Origin: Paenibacillus sp. NEAU-GSW1
Lineage (GTDB): Bacteria > Bacillota > Bacilli > Paenibacillales > Paenibacillaceae
Direction of reading: 5' to 3'
NCBI RefSeq assembly: GCF_009737085.1
Contig: NZ_WOVL01000011.1
Span: 1-64,000 of the forward strand
DNA length: 64,000 nt
Shown here: piece after piece, positions 26,366 to 35,861 of the stretch
Layout of the letters: the number at the start of each line of letters is the position of its first letter
Position numbering within the stretch: position 1 is the stretch's first letter
Made by a program: the position numbers and the translations under genes
The notes under the pieces: model-generated
The model's database searches: none
What the model was told of the DNA's origin: nothing
What the model saw: the letters and a program-made list of their open reading frames with translations, nothing else

Positions 26366-27607
26366 ATGAAAAAGAGAGTTGTCGTAACCGGCATGGGGGT
26401 CATGACCTCGCTCGGATCGGAATTGGAGCAATTCTGGGGCAATTTGCTGGAAGGGAAATCGGGCGTATCTAACATCGAAGCGTTTGACGTTTCCGAGTAT
26501 CCGACGCAAATTGCAGCTGAAATTAAAAACTTCAATCCTGAAGATTTTCAATTGGATAAGAAAGAAGCTCGCCGGATGGATCGTTTCGTCCAATTTGCTT
26601 CTGTAGCAAGCTTGTCGGCGATTAAAGATTCCGGCATCGTTATCGGCGAGAACGTTGACGCTGAGCGCGTCGGCGTAATGATCGGTTCCGGCATCGGCGG
26701 TCTGGGCACATGGGAAGATCAACATAATATTCTTCTTGAAAAAGGCCCTAAACGCGTCAGTCCATTTTTTATTCCGATGATGATCGCGAACATGGGCTCG
26801 GGACAAGTGTCGATTCTGACCGGCGCAAAAGGTCCGAACAGTACAGCTGTTACCGCTTGCGCGACCGGAACGCATTCGATTGGCGATTCATACAAATTGA
26901 TCCAACGCGGCGAAGCTGACGTTATGATTTGCGGCGGCGCGGAAGCAACAATTCGCCCTACCGGCCTGGCCGGCTTCTGCTCGATGCGGGCAATGTCGGT
27001 TCGAAACGATGAGCCGCAAAGAGCGAGCCGTCCGTTCGATACGGACCGCGACGGATTTATTATGGGCGAAGGCGCTGGCGTTCTTATCCTTGAATCTTTG
27101 GAGCATGCGCAGCAGCGCGGCGCCCGCATTTATGCGGAAGTAATCGGTTACGGCATGAGCGGCGACGCTCATCATATGACGGAACCGGATCCGGAAGGCG
27201 CAGCACGCTGCATGGCGCGTGCGCTTAAAGACGCAGGCATTGAGCCGGAAGCGATCGATTACATTAACGCGCACGGCACGTCTACTCCGGTAGGCGACCG
27301 TTCGGAGACGAAAGCGATCAAGAAAGCGCTTGGCGACCATGCTTATAAAGTAGCGGTTAGCTCAACGAAGTCGATGACCGGACATTTGCTCGGCGCAGCA
27401 GGCGGCGTTGAAGCGGTTATTCTTGGCCTAACGCTGCAAAATGGCGTGATCGCTCCGACAATCAATCTTGAAAATCAAGATCCGGAATGCGATTTGGATT
27501 ATGTGCCAAACAAGGCGCGTAAAGCCGACGTTCGCACGGCGCTGTCCAATTCGTTCGGCTTCGGCGGCCATAACGCAACGATCGTGATGAAAGTATATGA
27601 AGCGTGA
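26366..27607 (+). CDS. fabF: 3-oxoacyl-ACP synthase II FabF
   Basis: FabF condenses malonyl-ACP with longer acyl-ACPs during elongation. The 413-residue protein starts KKRVVVTGMGVMTSLG and has the nucleophile Cys165 in TACATGTHSIGD; the two catalytic His lie in NAHGTSTPVGD and STKSMTGHLLGAAG. ATG 26366 follows GAGGTGA; the frame stays open 19 codons upstream but without a ribosome site. It overlaps rnc by 11 bases. B. subtilis has fabF at another locus. Confidence 0.96.
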   Translation: MKKRVVVTGMGVMTSLGSELEQFWGNLLEGKSGVSNIEAFDVSEYPTQIAAEIKNFNPEDFQLDKKEARRMDRFVQFASVASLSAIKDSGIVIGENVDAERVGVMIGSGIGGLGTWEDQHNILLEKGPKRVSPFFIPMMIANMGSGQVSILTGAKGPNSTAVTACATGTHSIGDSYKLIQRGEADVMICGGAEATIRPTGLAGFCSMRAMSVRNDEPQRASRPFDTDRDGFIMGEGAGVLILESLEHAQQRGARIYAEVIGYGMSGDAHHMTEPDPEGAARCMARALKDAGIEPEAIDYINAHGTSTPVGDRSETKAIKKALGDHAYKVAVSSTKSMTGHLLGAAGGVEAVILGLTLQNGVIAPTINLENQDPECDLDYVPNKARKADVRTALSNSFGFGGHNATIVMKVYEA

Positions 27608-28295
27608 TAACTTCCATGAGCTCCAGTCCAGGCTGGAGCTCAAATTTAAACAGCTGAAATTGTTGAAGCAAGCTTTCACGCATACTTCGTATGTCAATGA
27701 GCATAAGCACAGCTCGATTGAGCATAACGAACGCCTAGAGTTTCTCGGCGACGCGGTGCTTCAGCTTCTTGTTTCACAATATTTGTTCACGGCTTATCCT
27801 CAGCGTCCGGAAGGCGAATTGACCCGAATGAGAGCTTCGGTTGTTTGCGAGCCATCGCTTGCGCAATTTGCGGAGCGGCTTGATCTCGGATCGCATGTCA
27901 TGCTTGGCAGGGGCGAAGAGCAGCTTGGCGGGCGCCAACGTCCTGCTCTGCTTGCCGATTTGTTCGAGGCATTCGTCGGCGCCATCTATTTGGATGCCGG
28001 GATTGATCGGACGCGCGAATTTTTGGAAGCGCATATGTTTCCTTTTATCGAATCGAACGACTATGGCTTGCTCGTCAAAGATTTCAAGTCGAAGCTGCAG
28101 GAGCGGGCGCAGCATAACGGCCTTGGACCGGTTGAATACCGTATAACCGAAGAACGCGGCCCTGCGCATGATCGCGAATTTGTCGTTGAAGTATATCTTG
28201 GAGATACGCCTTACGGCAGCGGAGCAGGCCGTACGAAAAAGGAAGCGGAGCAACGGGCGGCATCGCAAGCTTGGCAATCGTTGTCAGCGGAATAG
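27597..28295 (+). CDS. rnc: Ribonuclease III
   Basis: This double-strand-specific endoribonuclease processes rRNA precursors and structured mRNAs. Residues 1-155 form the catalytic domain with the signature ERLEFLGDAVLQLLVSQYL and the second metal site DLFEAFVGAIYLD; residues 160-232 are a dsRNA-binding domain ending in GRTKKEAEQRAASQAW. Length 232 is typical. Its start overlaps the fabF end by 11 bases, so expression is coupled to fatty acid genes, while a terminator follows. Confidence 0.96.
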   Translation: MKRDNFHELQSRLELKFKQLKLLKQAFTHTSYVNEHKHSSIEHNERLEFLGDAVLQLLVSQYLFTAYPQRPEGELTRMRASVVCEPSLAQFAERLDLGSHVMLGRGEEQLGGRQRPALLADLFEAFVGAIYLDAGIDRTREFLEAHMFPFIESNDYGLLVKDFKSKLQERAQHNGLGPVEYRITEERGPAHDREFVVEVYLGDTPYGSGAGRTKKEAEQRAASQAWQSLSAE

Positions 28296-28310
28296 TGGAT
28301 CCTGATGTCA

Positions 28311-28365
28311 CGGGTTCGTCTCGGATGTGTCGAAGGTGCGGCACATGCGAAATGAACCCGTTTTT
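28311..28365 (+). terminator. Terminator after rnc
   Basis: CGGGTTC at 28311-28317 pairs with GAACCCG at 28354-28360, with an inner ATGTG/CACAT stem, followed by five T. A TACAAT with extended TG at 28425-28430 then probably starts smc transcription. Confidence 0.75.
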
Positions 28366-28454
28366 CGCATTCAGAAAGCGTTAAGCTTGTCTGAAAGAGG
28401 TTACGGAGCACGTACAGGTTGTGTTACAATGAGGGATGAGGTGAAAGCCAAATC

Positions 28455-31400
28455 ATGTTCCTGAAACGGATCGAATTAGCTGGATTTAAATCGTTTGCCG
28501 ACAAAACCGAAATGGAGTTTGTTACCGGCATAACGGCTGTTGTCGGACCGAACGGCAGCGGCAAAAGCAATATTTCTGACGGAATAAGGTGGGTGCTTGG
28601 CGAGCAAAGCGCCAAAAGCTTGCGCGGCGGAAAGATGGAAGACATAATTTTTGCCGGAAGCGATGCGAGAAAAGCGGTCAACTACGGTGAAGTGTCCTTG
28701 ACGCTCGATAATGGGGACGGCGCGCTTCCGCTTGAGTACAATGAGGTCACTGTTACACGCCGCGTTCATCGAAGCGGCGACAGCGAATATATGATTAACA
28801 AACAGCCGTGCAGGCTGAAGGATATAACCGAGCTCTTCATGGATACGGGTATCGGCAAGGAAGCGTATTCGATTATCGGGCAAGGCCGGATCGAAGAAAT
28901 TTTGAGTACGCGTTCCGAGGACCGCCGCGGCATTTTTGAAGAAGCATCCGGTATTGTTAAGTATAAGTCGCGTAAGCGCGAAGCGCAGAAGAAGCTTGAA
29001 GAGACGGAAACGAATCTGCTGCGCATTCACGATCTCGTGACGGAGCTTGACGATCAGGTCGGGCCGCTGCGCGAGCAATCGGCGAAGGCCATTCACTTCA
29101 AGCAGCTGAGAGAGCAGCTCAAGACGCAAGAGATTTCGATGTATGTGCATAATATCGAGAACGTACATAAATCTTGGGCGGAAGCCAATGAAAAGCTGAA
29201 CCGGTTAAAGCGCGAGCAGCTTGAATTGTCCACCGTTGTCAGCAAGCATGATGCGCATCTGGAGAAGGATCGCCATGCGCTTCGCGAGCTGGAGGAGGAG
29301 CTCGACAGGCTGCATGAATCGATGCTTCAATTCAGCGAGGAATACGAGAAATGCGAAGGGTACGGCGAGGTGCTTAAAGAGCGCAAGCGCAACCTTGAGC
29401 AAAATAAGCGTCAGCTGGAAGAGACGATTGCCGCGCAAGACGAGCGAATCGGTGCCTTAACCAAGGAGGAAGCGGAATTTCGCGGCCGTGCCGCTGTGCT
29501 TGAGCTTCAATTGGCAGAGCTTAAAGTTAAGCTTGCTGATGAAGAGTCCAACCTGCTTGGCGTAGCCGGCGGCACAAGCGTTGACGCGGAAGAATTGCTG
29601 AAAGGCGAATTGCTCGAAGTGCTGAGCACGATGTCGCAAATCCGCAACGAAATTCGTTATGCGTCGCAGCAGCAAGAAGCGGTTCAACGGCGAATGGAGC
29701 GGCTAACGGAGGAAGAAGCGAAATGGAACGAGCAGAACGATAAGCTGAAGGTACGACGGACAGAGCTGGATAAACAGCTGGAAGCGACTTTGAAAGCGAT
29801 CGATGCTAACCGCACGAAATATATTGGCGAAGCGGAAAAATCGAAGGAAATTTCGCAATATATCGAAGATGGATTGGCTGCTATCCGCAAGTGGGAGCAG
29901 AAGCTCGATTCGCAAATATCTCGCCGCGATACGATGAAGGAAATGCAAGATGCCCTTGACGGGTTTATGCAAGGCGTTCGAGAGGTGCTAAAGGCGTCAA
30001 GACGCGCTTCCGGCGGCATTAGCGGCGTGCATGGCGCGGTTGCAGAGCTTGTCCGGGTTCCGGAGCGGCTGGAGACGGCCGTTGAGACGGCGCTAGGCGG
30101 CGCGATGCAGCATATTGTCATGGAAGATGAAAAATCGGCGCGGATTGCCATCGGCTTCTTGAAGCAGCGGCAGCTTGGACGCGCGACGTTCCTGCCGCTT
30201 GACGTTATTCGGGGCCGACAAGTTCCCGATCACGAGCGCAGAATGGCCGAAGGCGTCGAAGGCTTTGTTGGCGTCGCTGCCGATCTTGTATCCTGCGATC
30301 CGAAATATGAAGCCATTATCAATAACTTGCTCGGCAACGTTTTGCTTGCTGAAACGTTGGAGCAGGCCAACCGAATCGCATCGAAATGCCAATATCGATA
30401 TCGGGTAGTGACGCTTGAAGGCGATGTCGTCAACGCAGGCGGCTCGATGACAGGCGGCAGCTTGCAGAAGAAGGGAGCAAGCTTGCTCGGCCGAGGCCGG
30501 CAAATTGAAGCGCTTGATAAAGAAATCGTTGAAGCGCAATCGATGATCGCTCAATTGAGAGACAAGTTAAGCGATTTGCGCAAAGAGCAGTCGATTCTGT
30601 CGCACAAAATGGAAGAGTTAAGAGCCGCTTCCGAGCAAAGTCGGATTGACGAGCAGCAAATTCGCGCTGAGCAGCAGCAGCTGCAAAACGAAGCCAAGCA
30701 TCTCGGCGAGCAGGCGCAGCTGTTTACTTCCGATCGCAGCAGCCATCAGGCCGAGCAGCAGACGATGAAGCAATCGGCGGAAGAAGCGGAAGCGCGGCTG
30801 GTGGAGTTGACTGCCGAGGAAGCGCGTCTGCAGGAAGCGATCCGCCTCGCGGAAGAACGGCGCAAAGCGAGCGAGACGGCGAAGGAAGAGCTGCAGGGCC
30901 AGCTCACCGATTTGAAAATCGCCGTCGCCAAAACCGATCAGGAGAAGCTGAGCTTCGAGGATCAGGCTTCGCGCGTGCGCAGCGATATTGGACGAGCTAA
31001 GCAAGAGCTTGGCGGTTACCGTTCGCTGCTGGCGCAGCAAGAAGAAGAGCTGGCGCGCCACGGCCAAGAAACGGTCGAGCAAATCGAGCAGTTGAACGCT
31101 TTGCGCCTGAAGAAGCAGGAATGCGCGGAGCAGACTGATCTGAAACGTTCGGCCCGTGCAGATCGGACGCGTGAGCTTGAACAAGGCGAGAGCGAGACGA
31201 AGGAGCAGCGCGCTCAGCTGCGCAATGTCGAAGACCAGTTGCGGCAAACAGAAATCGCGGCTAACAGGCTTGACGTTGAGCTAGACAATCTGTTGCGAAA
31301 GCTGAGCGAGGAATACGAACTGAGCTTTGAGCTGGCAAAAGAGCGTTATCCGGTTCCGGAGGACGTTGTCGGCACGCAAAACGCGGTTCGCGATTTGAAA

Positions 31401-32045
31401 CGGCAAATAACGGCGCTCGGCGATGTGAACTTAGGCGCAATTGACGAATATGAACGCGTGAAGGAACGTTTTGACTTCCTGACCGAGCAGAAGGATGATT
31501 TGGTTGAAGCCAAGACGACGCTTTATCAAGTAATTAAAGAGATGGATGACGAAATGTCGAAACGTTTCAAGACGACATTCGAAGCGATCCGCGGCCATTT
31601 TGTCGTCGTTTTTGCCAAACTGTTCGGCGGCGGTCGAGCGGATCTTGTCCTTGTTGAACCGGATCGCGTGCTCGATACCGGCATCGACATTGTTGCTCAA
31701 CCACCGGGGAAAAAGCTGCAAAATCTGCAGCTGCTGTCCGGCGGCGAGCGCGCATTGACAGCAATTGCGCTGCTCTTTGCGATTCTGCAAGTGAAGCCCG
31801 TTCCATTCTGCGTCCTTGACGAGGTTGAAGCGGCGCTAGACGAAGCGAACGTTGCCCGCTTTGCCCAGTATTTGCGCGAGTTTTCCGGGCTTACGCAGTT
31901 TATCGTCGTTACGCATCGCAAAGGAACGATGGAAGAGGCGGACGTGCTGTACGGCGTCACGATGGAAGAGGGCGGAGTATCGAAGCTCGTCTCTGTCCGT
32001 CTTGAGGAGCAGGAAGAAGAAGAGGACGAGCCAGTAACGGCTTGA
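28455..32045 (+). CDS. smc: Chromosome segregation protein SMC
   Basis: This 1196-residue ATPase forms the core of condensin and organises the chromosome. The N-terminal head has LAGFKSFADKTEMEF and Walker A GPNGSGKSNISDG (about 31-43). Two long coiled coils flank the hinge at roughly 515-680 (SGGISGVHGAVAELVRVPER). The C-terminal head has the signature LLSGGERALTAIALLFAI and Walker B CVLDEVEAALDEANV. Length matches B. subtilis Smc (1186). It precedes ftsY, as in B. subtilis, but 256 bases with repeats separate them. Confidence 0.97.
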   Translation: MFLKRIELAGFKSFADKTEMEFVTGITAVVGPNGSGKSNISDGIRWVLGEQSAKSLRGGKMEDIIFAGSDARKAVNYGEVSLTLDNGDGALPLEYNEVTVTRRVHRSGDSEYMINKQPCRLKDITELFMDTGIGKEAYSIIGQGRIEEILSTRSEDRRGIFEEASGIVKYKSRKREAQKKLEETETNLLRIHDLVTELDDQVGPLREQSAKAIHFKQLREQLKTQEISMYVHNIENVHKSWAEANEKLNRLKREQLELSTVVSKHDAHLEKDRHALRELEEELDRLHESMLQFSEEYEKCEGYGEVLKERKRNLEQNKRQLEETIAAQDERIGALTKEEAEFRGRAAVLELQLAELKVKLADEESNLLGVAGGTSVDAEELLKGELLEVLSTMSQIRNEIRYASQQQEAVQRRMERLTEEEAKWNEQNDKLKVRRTELDKQLEATLKAIDANRTKYIGEAEKSKEISQYIEDGLAAIRKWEQKLDSQISRRDTMKEMQDALDGFMQGVREVLKASRRASGGISGVHGAVAELVRVPERLETAVETALGGAMQHIVMEDEKSARIAIGFLKQRQLGRATFLPLDVIRGRQVPDHERRMAEGVEGFVGVAADLVSCDPKYEAIINNLLGNVLLAETLEQANRIASKCQYRYRVVTLEGDVVNAGGSMTGGSLQKKGASLLGRGRQIEALDKEIVEAQSMIAQLRDKLSDLRKEQSILSHKMEELRAASEQSRIDEQQIRAEQQQLQNEAKHLGEQAQLFTSDRSSHQAEQQTMKQSAEEAEARLVELTAEEARLQEAIRLAEERRKASETAKEELQGQLTDLKIAVAKTDQEKLSFEDQASRVRSDIGRAKQELGGYRSLLAQQEEELARHGQETVEQIEQLNALRLKKQECAEQTDLKRSARADRTRELEQGESETKEQRAQLRNVEDQLRQTEIAANRLDVELDNLLRKLSEEYELSFELAKERYPVPEDVVGTQNAVRDLKRQITALGDVNLGAIDEYERVKERFDFLTEQKDDLVEAKTTLYQVIKEMDDEMSKRFKTTFEAIRGHFVVVFAKLFGGGRADLVLVEPDRVLDTGIDIVAQPPGKKLQNLQLLSGGERALTAIALLFAILQVKPVPFCVLDEVEAALDEANVARFAQYLREFSGLTQFIVVTHRKGTMEEADVLYGVTMEEGGVSKLVSVRLEEQEEEEDEPVTA

Positions 32046-32059
32046 TGTTCCAGCTCTAA

Positions 32060-32232
32060 TTGGATAAATCCAATATAGGGCTGAGAAATGACTGCTTTGG
32101 GGCAAAGTTATTGGATAGATCCAATATAGAGCTGAGAAATGACTGGTTTGGGGCAAAGTTATTGGATAAATCCAATATAGAGCTGAGAAATGACAGCCTT
32201 TGGGCAAAGCAAAGTTATCGGATAAATCCAAT
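32060..32232 (+). repeat. Tandem 51-bp repeat, about 3.4 copies (locus B)
   Basis: Units start at TTGGATAAATCC 32060, 32111 and 32162 with period 51; a fourth partial unit starts at 32218 after a 5-bp insertion. Each contains the inverted repeat TTGGAT/ATCCAA, then ATATAGAGCTGAGAAATGAC, then TTTGGGGCAAAGTTA. The unit aligns without gaps to the minus strand of the array at 10081. It fills most of the smc-ftsY gap. Confidence 0.92.
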
Positions 32233-32301
32233 ATAGTGCCGGCGAACGGCGGTTTTGGAACGAAGAGTGAAGTTACGTTCATTTAGGAGGATAACAATCG
32301 A

Positions 32302-33306
32302 ATGAGTTTTTTCAAAAAGCTTAAGGAAAGCATCGCTTCCAAGACGGAAGCGGTCACCAATATATTTAAAGAAGGTCTCACAAAGACGCGCACGGCCATC
32401 GTAGAGAAAGTCGAGGAGCTCATTACGAGACGAAAAAAAATCGACGAAGAGTTCTACGAGGAGCTGGAGGAAATTTTGATCGGCGCCGACGTAGGCGTCA
32501 ATACGGTTATGCAGCTGATCGACGATTTGCGCGTTGAAGTGAAGAAGCAGAAGATCGAGAATGCGTCCGATTTGCAGCCTATCTTGTCTGAGAAGCTGGT
32601 CGGCTTGCTGAAAGGCGACAACAATCCGGGCTTGCAAATGTCGAAGAACGGCGGCATTACCGTCATTCTGTTCGTAGGCGTTAACGGCGTCGGTAAAACG
32701 ACGACGATCGGCAAATTGGCGCATAAGTACAAGAGCGAAGGCAAAAGCGTGCTGCTTGCGGCAGGCGACACCTTCCGCGCGGGGGCGATCGAGCAGCTGG
32801 AAGTATGGGGCCAGCGCGTCGGAGTAGACGTCATTAAGCAATCGTCGGGCTCCGACCCGGCAGCCGTTATGTTTGACGCCGTTCAGGCGGCCAAGCAGCG
32901 CGGCGTTGATATTTTGCTGTGCGACACGGCAGGACGCCTCCAGAACAAGACGAACCTGATGGAGGAGCTGAACAAAATTTTCCGCGTCATTCAGCGGGAA
33001 ATTCCCGATGCGCCGCATGAGGTGCTGCTCGTTCTTGATGCGACGACCGGCCAGAACGCATTGAGCCAAGCGAAGCTTTTCGGCGAGAAGAGCGGCGTTA
33101 CCGGCCTCGTGCTGACCAAGCTTGACGGTACGGCTAAAGGCGGTATCGTCATCGCCATCCGCAATGAGCTGAACTTGCCGGTTAAGCTGGTCGGACTCGG
33201 CGAGAAAATGACCGATTTGCAAGAGTTTGACTCCGAGCAATTCGTACACGCTTTGTTCGCCGGGTTGATCCAACGCGAAACTGAAAATGCCTCTGAAGAG
33301 CAGTGA
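32302..33306 (+). CDS. ftsY: Signal recognition particle receptor FtsY
   Basis: FtsY is the GTPase receptor that docks SRP-bound ribosomes at the membrane. The 334 residues carry an N domain, then the G domain with [15 protein letters not shown] at about 131, [20 protein letters not shown] and [10 protein letters not shown]. It lacks the long acidic A domain of E. coli FtsY, as normal for Bacillales; a basic N-terminus ([13 protein letters not shown]) may contact lipids. The start follows TAGGAGG. It is separated from ylxM-ffh by a strong promoter. Confidence 0.96.
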   Translation: MSFFKKLKESIASKTEAVTNIFKEGLTKTRTAIVEKVEELITRRKKIDEEFYEELEEILIGADVGVNTVMQLIDDLRVEVKKQKIENASDLQPILSEKLVGLLKGDNNPGLQMSKNGGITVILFVGVNGVGKTTTIGKLAHKYKSEGKSVLLAAGDTFRAGAIEQLEVWGQRVGVDVIKQSSGSDPAAVMFDAVQAAKQRGVDILLCDTAGRLQNKTNLMEELNKIFRVIQREIPDAPHEVLLVLDATTGQNALSQAKLFGEKSGVTGLVLTKLDGTAKGGIVIAIRNELNLPVKLVGLGEKMTDLQEFDSEQFVHALFAGLIQRETENASEEQ

Positions 33307-33328
33307 TTAAGGTGACAAGGAGAAAAGC

Positions 33329-33358
33329 TTGACAGTGATGCGGGCCATCGTGTAATAT
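33329..33358 (+). promoter_or_regulatory. Sigma-A promoter of ylxM-ffh
   Basis: TTGACA at 33329-33334, an 18-base spacer ending in TG, and TAATAT at 33353-33358. It lies 77 bases before the ylxM start and after the ftsY stop. Confidence 0.8.
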
Positions 33359-33435
33359 AATATTCGTTGCGCAGGTGTAAAGGTTTTTGCCTTGACGGAC
33401 TCGCAACGACGGGAAATCGCGATGGAGGGATAAAG

Positions 33436-33804
33436 GTGACACTTGCAAATCAAGAGCCAGATGCCCTTGCAAAAACGAACCGAATCAATTTGCTGTTCGA
33501 TTTCTATGAGCCTTTGCTCACCGAGAAGCAGCGGACGTTTCTCAAATATTATTTTCACGACGATTACACGCTGGGCGAAATAGCCGCGGAATCCGGCATT
33601 AGCCGCCAAGCGGTGTACGAGCATGTAAAGCGTGCGGAGCAAGCGCTTGAGAGCTATGAAAGCAAGCTCCAGCTGCTTGCAAAGCATGAATCGCGGCAGA
33701 AGCTTGCAGCGGAGCTCGCGCAAAGCGTCGACGCGCTGCAAATCGGCGAAGCCGACAAACAGCAGCTGCTGGCTGCAATTGAACGTTTAACGATGACAGA
33801 ATGA
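33436..33804 (+). CDS. ylxM: YlxM, helix-turn-helix protein linked to SRP
   Basis: This 122-residue protein of the UPF0122 family has a sigma-70 region 4-like helix-turn-helix ([20 protein letters not shown]) after [21 protein letters not shown]. In streptococci YlxM modulates SRP assembly. The GTG at 33436 follows GGAGGGATAAAG; upstream codons in the same frame overlap the promoter. It is 17 bases before ffh, a conserved neighbour. Confidence 0.92.
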   Translation: MTLANQEPDALAKTNRINLLFDFYEPLLTEKQRTFLKYYFHDDYTLGEIAAESGISRQAVYEHVKRAEQALESYESKLQLLAKHESRQKLAAELAQSVDALQIGEADKQQLLAAIERLTMTE

Positions 33805-33821
33805 AGATGGGGTGATGGATC

Positions 33822-35195
33822 ATGGCGGCATTTGAGAGCTTAACGAACCGATTGCAAAATGTGTTCGGCAAGCTGAGAGGCAAAGGAAAAGTAACCGAGG
33901 ATGATATTAACGAAGCGATGCGCGAAGTACGGCTTGCGCTGCTCGAGGCCGACGTTAACTTTAAAGTCGTCAAAGATTTTATCGCCAAAGTGAAAGAGAA
34001 GGCTGTTGGTCTGGAAACATCGAAAAGCTTTACGCCAGGCATGGTCGTTATTGACATCGTCAATAAAGAATTGACGGAGCTGATGGGCGGCACGCAAAGC
34101 AAGCTTGCAAAAGCGAACAAGCCGCCTACCGTCATTATGATGGTCGGCTTGCAGGGCGCGGGTAAAACGACGACGACCGGCAAACTGGCGAGATTGCTGC
34201 AAAAGAGCAATAACAAGCCGTTGCTTGTTGCAGCCGACATTTATCGCCCTGCGGCGATCAAGCAGCTGCAAGTGCTCGGCGAGCAGATTGGCGCTCCGGT
34301 ATTCTCGCTTGGCGATCAGACGTCGCCGGTTGAAATCGCGCGGGCTGGCTTGCAGCATGCCAAAGACAACGGCAATGATTATTTGATCGTCGATACGGCA
34401 GGACGGCTTCATATCGACGAAGCGCTGATGGAAGAGCTTAAGCAAATCCATGCGATTGTTAAGCCGGATGAAGTGCTGCTCGTAGTCGATGCAATGACAG
34501 GTCAAGATGCGGTTAACGTTGCGCAAAGCTTCCATGAGCAGCTCGACTTGACCGGCGTTGTGCTGACGAAGCTCGACGGCGATACGCGCGGCGGCGCAGC
34601 GCTGTCGGTAAAAGCAGTTACCGGCAAACCAATTAAGTTTGCGGCAATGGGCGAGAAGATCGATTCGCTCGAGCCGTTCCATCCGGACCGGATGGCATCG
34701 CGTATTCTCGGCATGGGCGACATGCTTTCCCTGATTGAGAAGGCGCAGCAGAACATCGATGCCGAGAAAGCTGCGGAGATGGAACGCAAAATGCGCAATG
34801 CCGAGTTTACGTTTGACGATTTTCTCGAGCAAATGGCGCAAGTCCGGAACCTTGGACCGCTCGATCAGCTGATGGATATGCTGCCGGGAATGAACAAGGT
34901 CAAAGGGCTCAAGGACATGAAGGTGGATGAGAAACAAATCGACCGCGTCGAGGCGATCGTCCGCTCCATGACCAAAGCTGAAAAGCAAAACCCGGAAATT
35001 TTGAACCATAGCCGACGTCGTCGGGTTGCGGCGGGCAGCGGTACTTCGGTAGCGGAGGTTAACCGTCTGATCAAGCAGTTCGACGACATGCGCAAAATGA
35101 TGAAGCAGTTCTCGTCGATGATGGGCAAAGGCGGTCCTAAAGGGCTTAAAGGCTTGAAGGGCTTAATGGGCAAAGGTAAGAAATTTCCTTTTTAA
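33822..35195 (+). CDS. ffh: Signal recognition particle protein Ffh
   Basis: Ffh is the SRP GTPase that binds signal sequences on translating ribosomes. The 457 residues comprise an N domain, a G domain with GLQGAGKTTTTGKLA near residue 107, DIYRPAAIKQLQ, DTAGRLHID and TKLDGDTRGGAALS, and a Met-rich M domain from about residue 300 (LMDMLPGMNKVKGLKDM, MMKQFSSMMGKG) that binds SRP RNA and signal peptides. It precedes rpsP after 49 bases. Confidence 0.97.
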   Translation: MAAFESLTNRLQNVFGKLRGKGKVTEDDINEAMREVRLALLEADVNFKVVKDFIAKVKEKAVGLETSKSFTPGMVVIDIVNKELTELMGGTQSKLAKANKPPTVIMMVGLQGAGKTTTTGKLARLLQKSNNKPLLVAADIYRPAAIKQLQVLGEQIGAPVFSLGDQTSPVEIARAGLQHAKDNGNDYLIVDTAGRLHIDEALMEELKQIHAIVKPDEVLLVVDAMTGQDAVNVAQSFHEQLDLTGVVLTKLDGDTRGGAALSVKAVTGKPIKFAAMGEKIDSLEPFHPDRMASRILGMGDMLSLIEKAQQNIDAEKAAEMERKMRNAEFTFDDFLEQMAQVRNLGPLDQLMDMLPGMNKVKGLKDMKVDEKQIDRVEAIVRSMTKAEKQNPEILNHSRRRRVAAGSGTSVAEVNRLIKQFDDMRKMMKQFSSMMGKGGPKGLKGLKGLMGKGKKFPF

Positions 35196-35244
35196 TGCAT
35201 AACAACGGCAACAGCCGTTTACCTTTCGAAGGAGGTGAATTTCC

Positions 35245-35517
35245 ATGGCAGTACGTATTCGTCTGAAACGCATTGGTGCTCATAAAGCTCCATTCTACCG
35301 CGTTGTCGTTTCCAACTCCCGTTCCCCGCGTGACGGTCGCTTTATCGAAGAAATCGGTACTTACAATCCAGTTGCACAACCGGCTCAAGTAACGATCGAT
35401 GAAGAGAAAGCGTTGAAATGGCTGCAAACAGGAGCACAAGCTTCTGATACAGTTCGCGACTTGCTTTCCAAAGCAGGTGTCCTGAAAAAGTTCCATGAGC
35501 TTAAGCAACAGAAATAA
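35245..35517 (+). CDS. rpsP: 30S ribosomal protein S16
   Basis: This 90-residue ribosomal protein begins [20 protein letters not shown], the S16 signature, followed by [16 protein letters not shown]. The ATG follows CGAAGGAGGTGAA. It is needed early in 30S assembly. It is followed by khpA after 25 bases. Confidence 0.97.
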   Translation: MAVRIRLKRIGAHKAPFYRVVVSNSRSPRDGRFIEEIGTYNPVAQPAQVTIDEEKALKWLQTGAQASDTVRDLLSKAGVLKKFHELKQQK

Positions 35518-35542
35518 CTGTTGAACGGCGGAGGGCCTTGAG

Positions 35543-35773
35543 ATGAAAGATTTGATTCTTGTCATAGCAAAGGCGTTAGTGGATCATCCTGAGGACGTAC
35601 GCGTCAATGTGAAGGATGACGAACGAGGCACTGTATACGAATTGTCGGTACATGCCGACGATGTCGGGAAAATTATCGGCAAGCAGGGCCGCATTGCGAA
35701 AGCGATGCGTACCGTCGTAACATCCGCGGCCGTCAAATCACAGAAACGCGTTATCGTTGACATTATATCGTAA
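35543..35773 (+). CDS. khpA: KH-domain RNA-binding protein KhpA
   Basis: This 76-residue single-KH protein (YlqC) has the KH GxxG loop in VGKIIGKQGRIAKAMRTVV. In Firmicutes KhpA pairs with KhpB and binds many RNAs, affecting cell size and division. The start follows GGCGGAGGGCC. A strong terminator follows 13 bases after its stop, so it ends the rpsP-khpA transcript; the ylqD gene that follows in B. subtilis is absent. Confidence 0.93.
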   Translation: MKDLILVIAKALVDHPEDVRVNVKDDERGTVYELSVHADDVGKIIGKQGRIAKAMRTVVTSAAVKSQKRVIVDIIS

Positions 35774-35786
35774 TTGCATAAGAGAG

Positions 35787-35816
35787 AGGGTTAGGATCTT
35801 GATCCTAACCCTTTTT
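35787..35816 (+). terminator. Terminator between khpA and rimM
   Basis: AGGGTTAGGATC and GATCCTAACCCT form a perfect 12-bp stem with a 2-base apex, followed by four T. It is strong enough to split the ribosomal cluster into two transcripts. Confidence 0.9.
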
Positions 35817-35861
35817 CAAAATATAAGCATTGAATTGTACGCAAAGGGCTGGTCATAGAAG

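Noticed and set aside
31836..32282. 148-codon minus-strand frame with repeated ALYWIYPI segments
   Set aside because: The repetitiveness comes from the 51-bp DNA repeat and the rest is antisense to smc.
33840..35009. 389-codon minus-strand frame
   Set aside because: Antisense shadow of ffh, without a plausible start or known domain.
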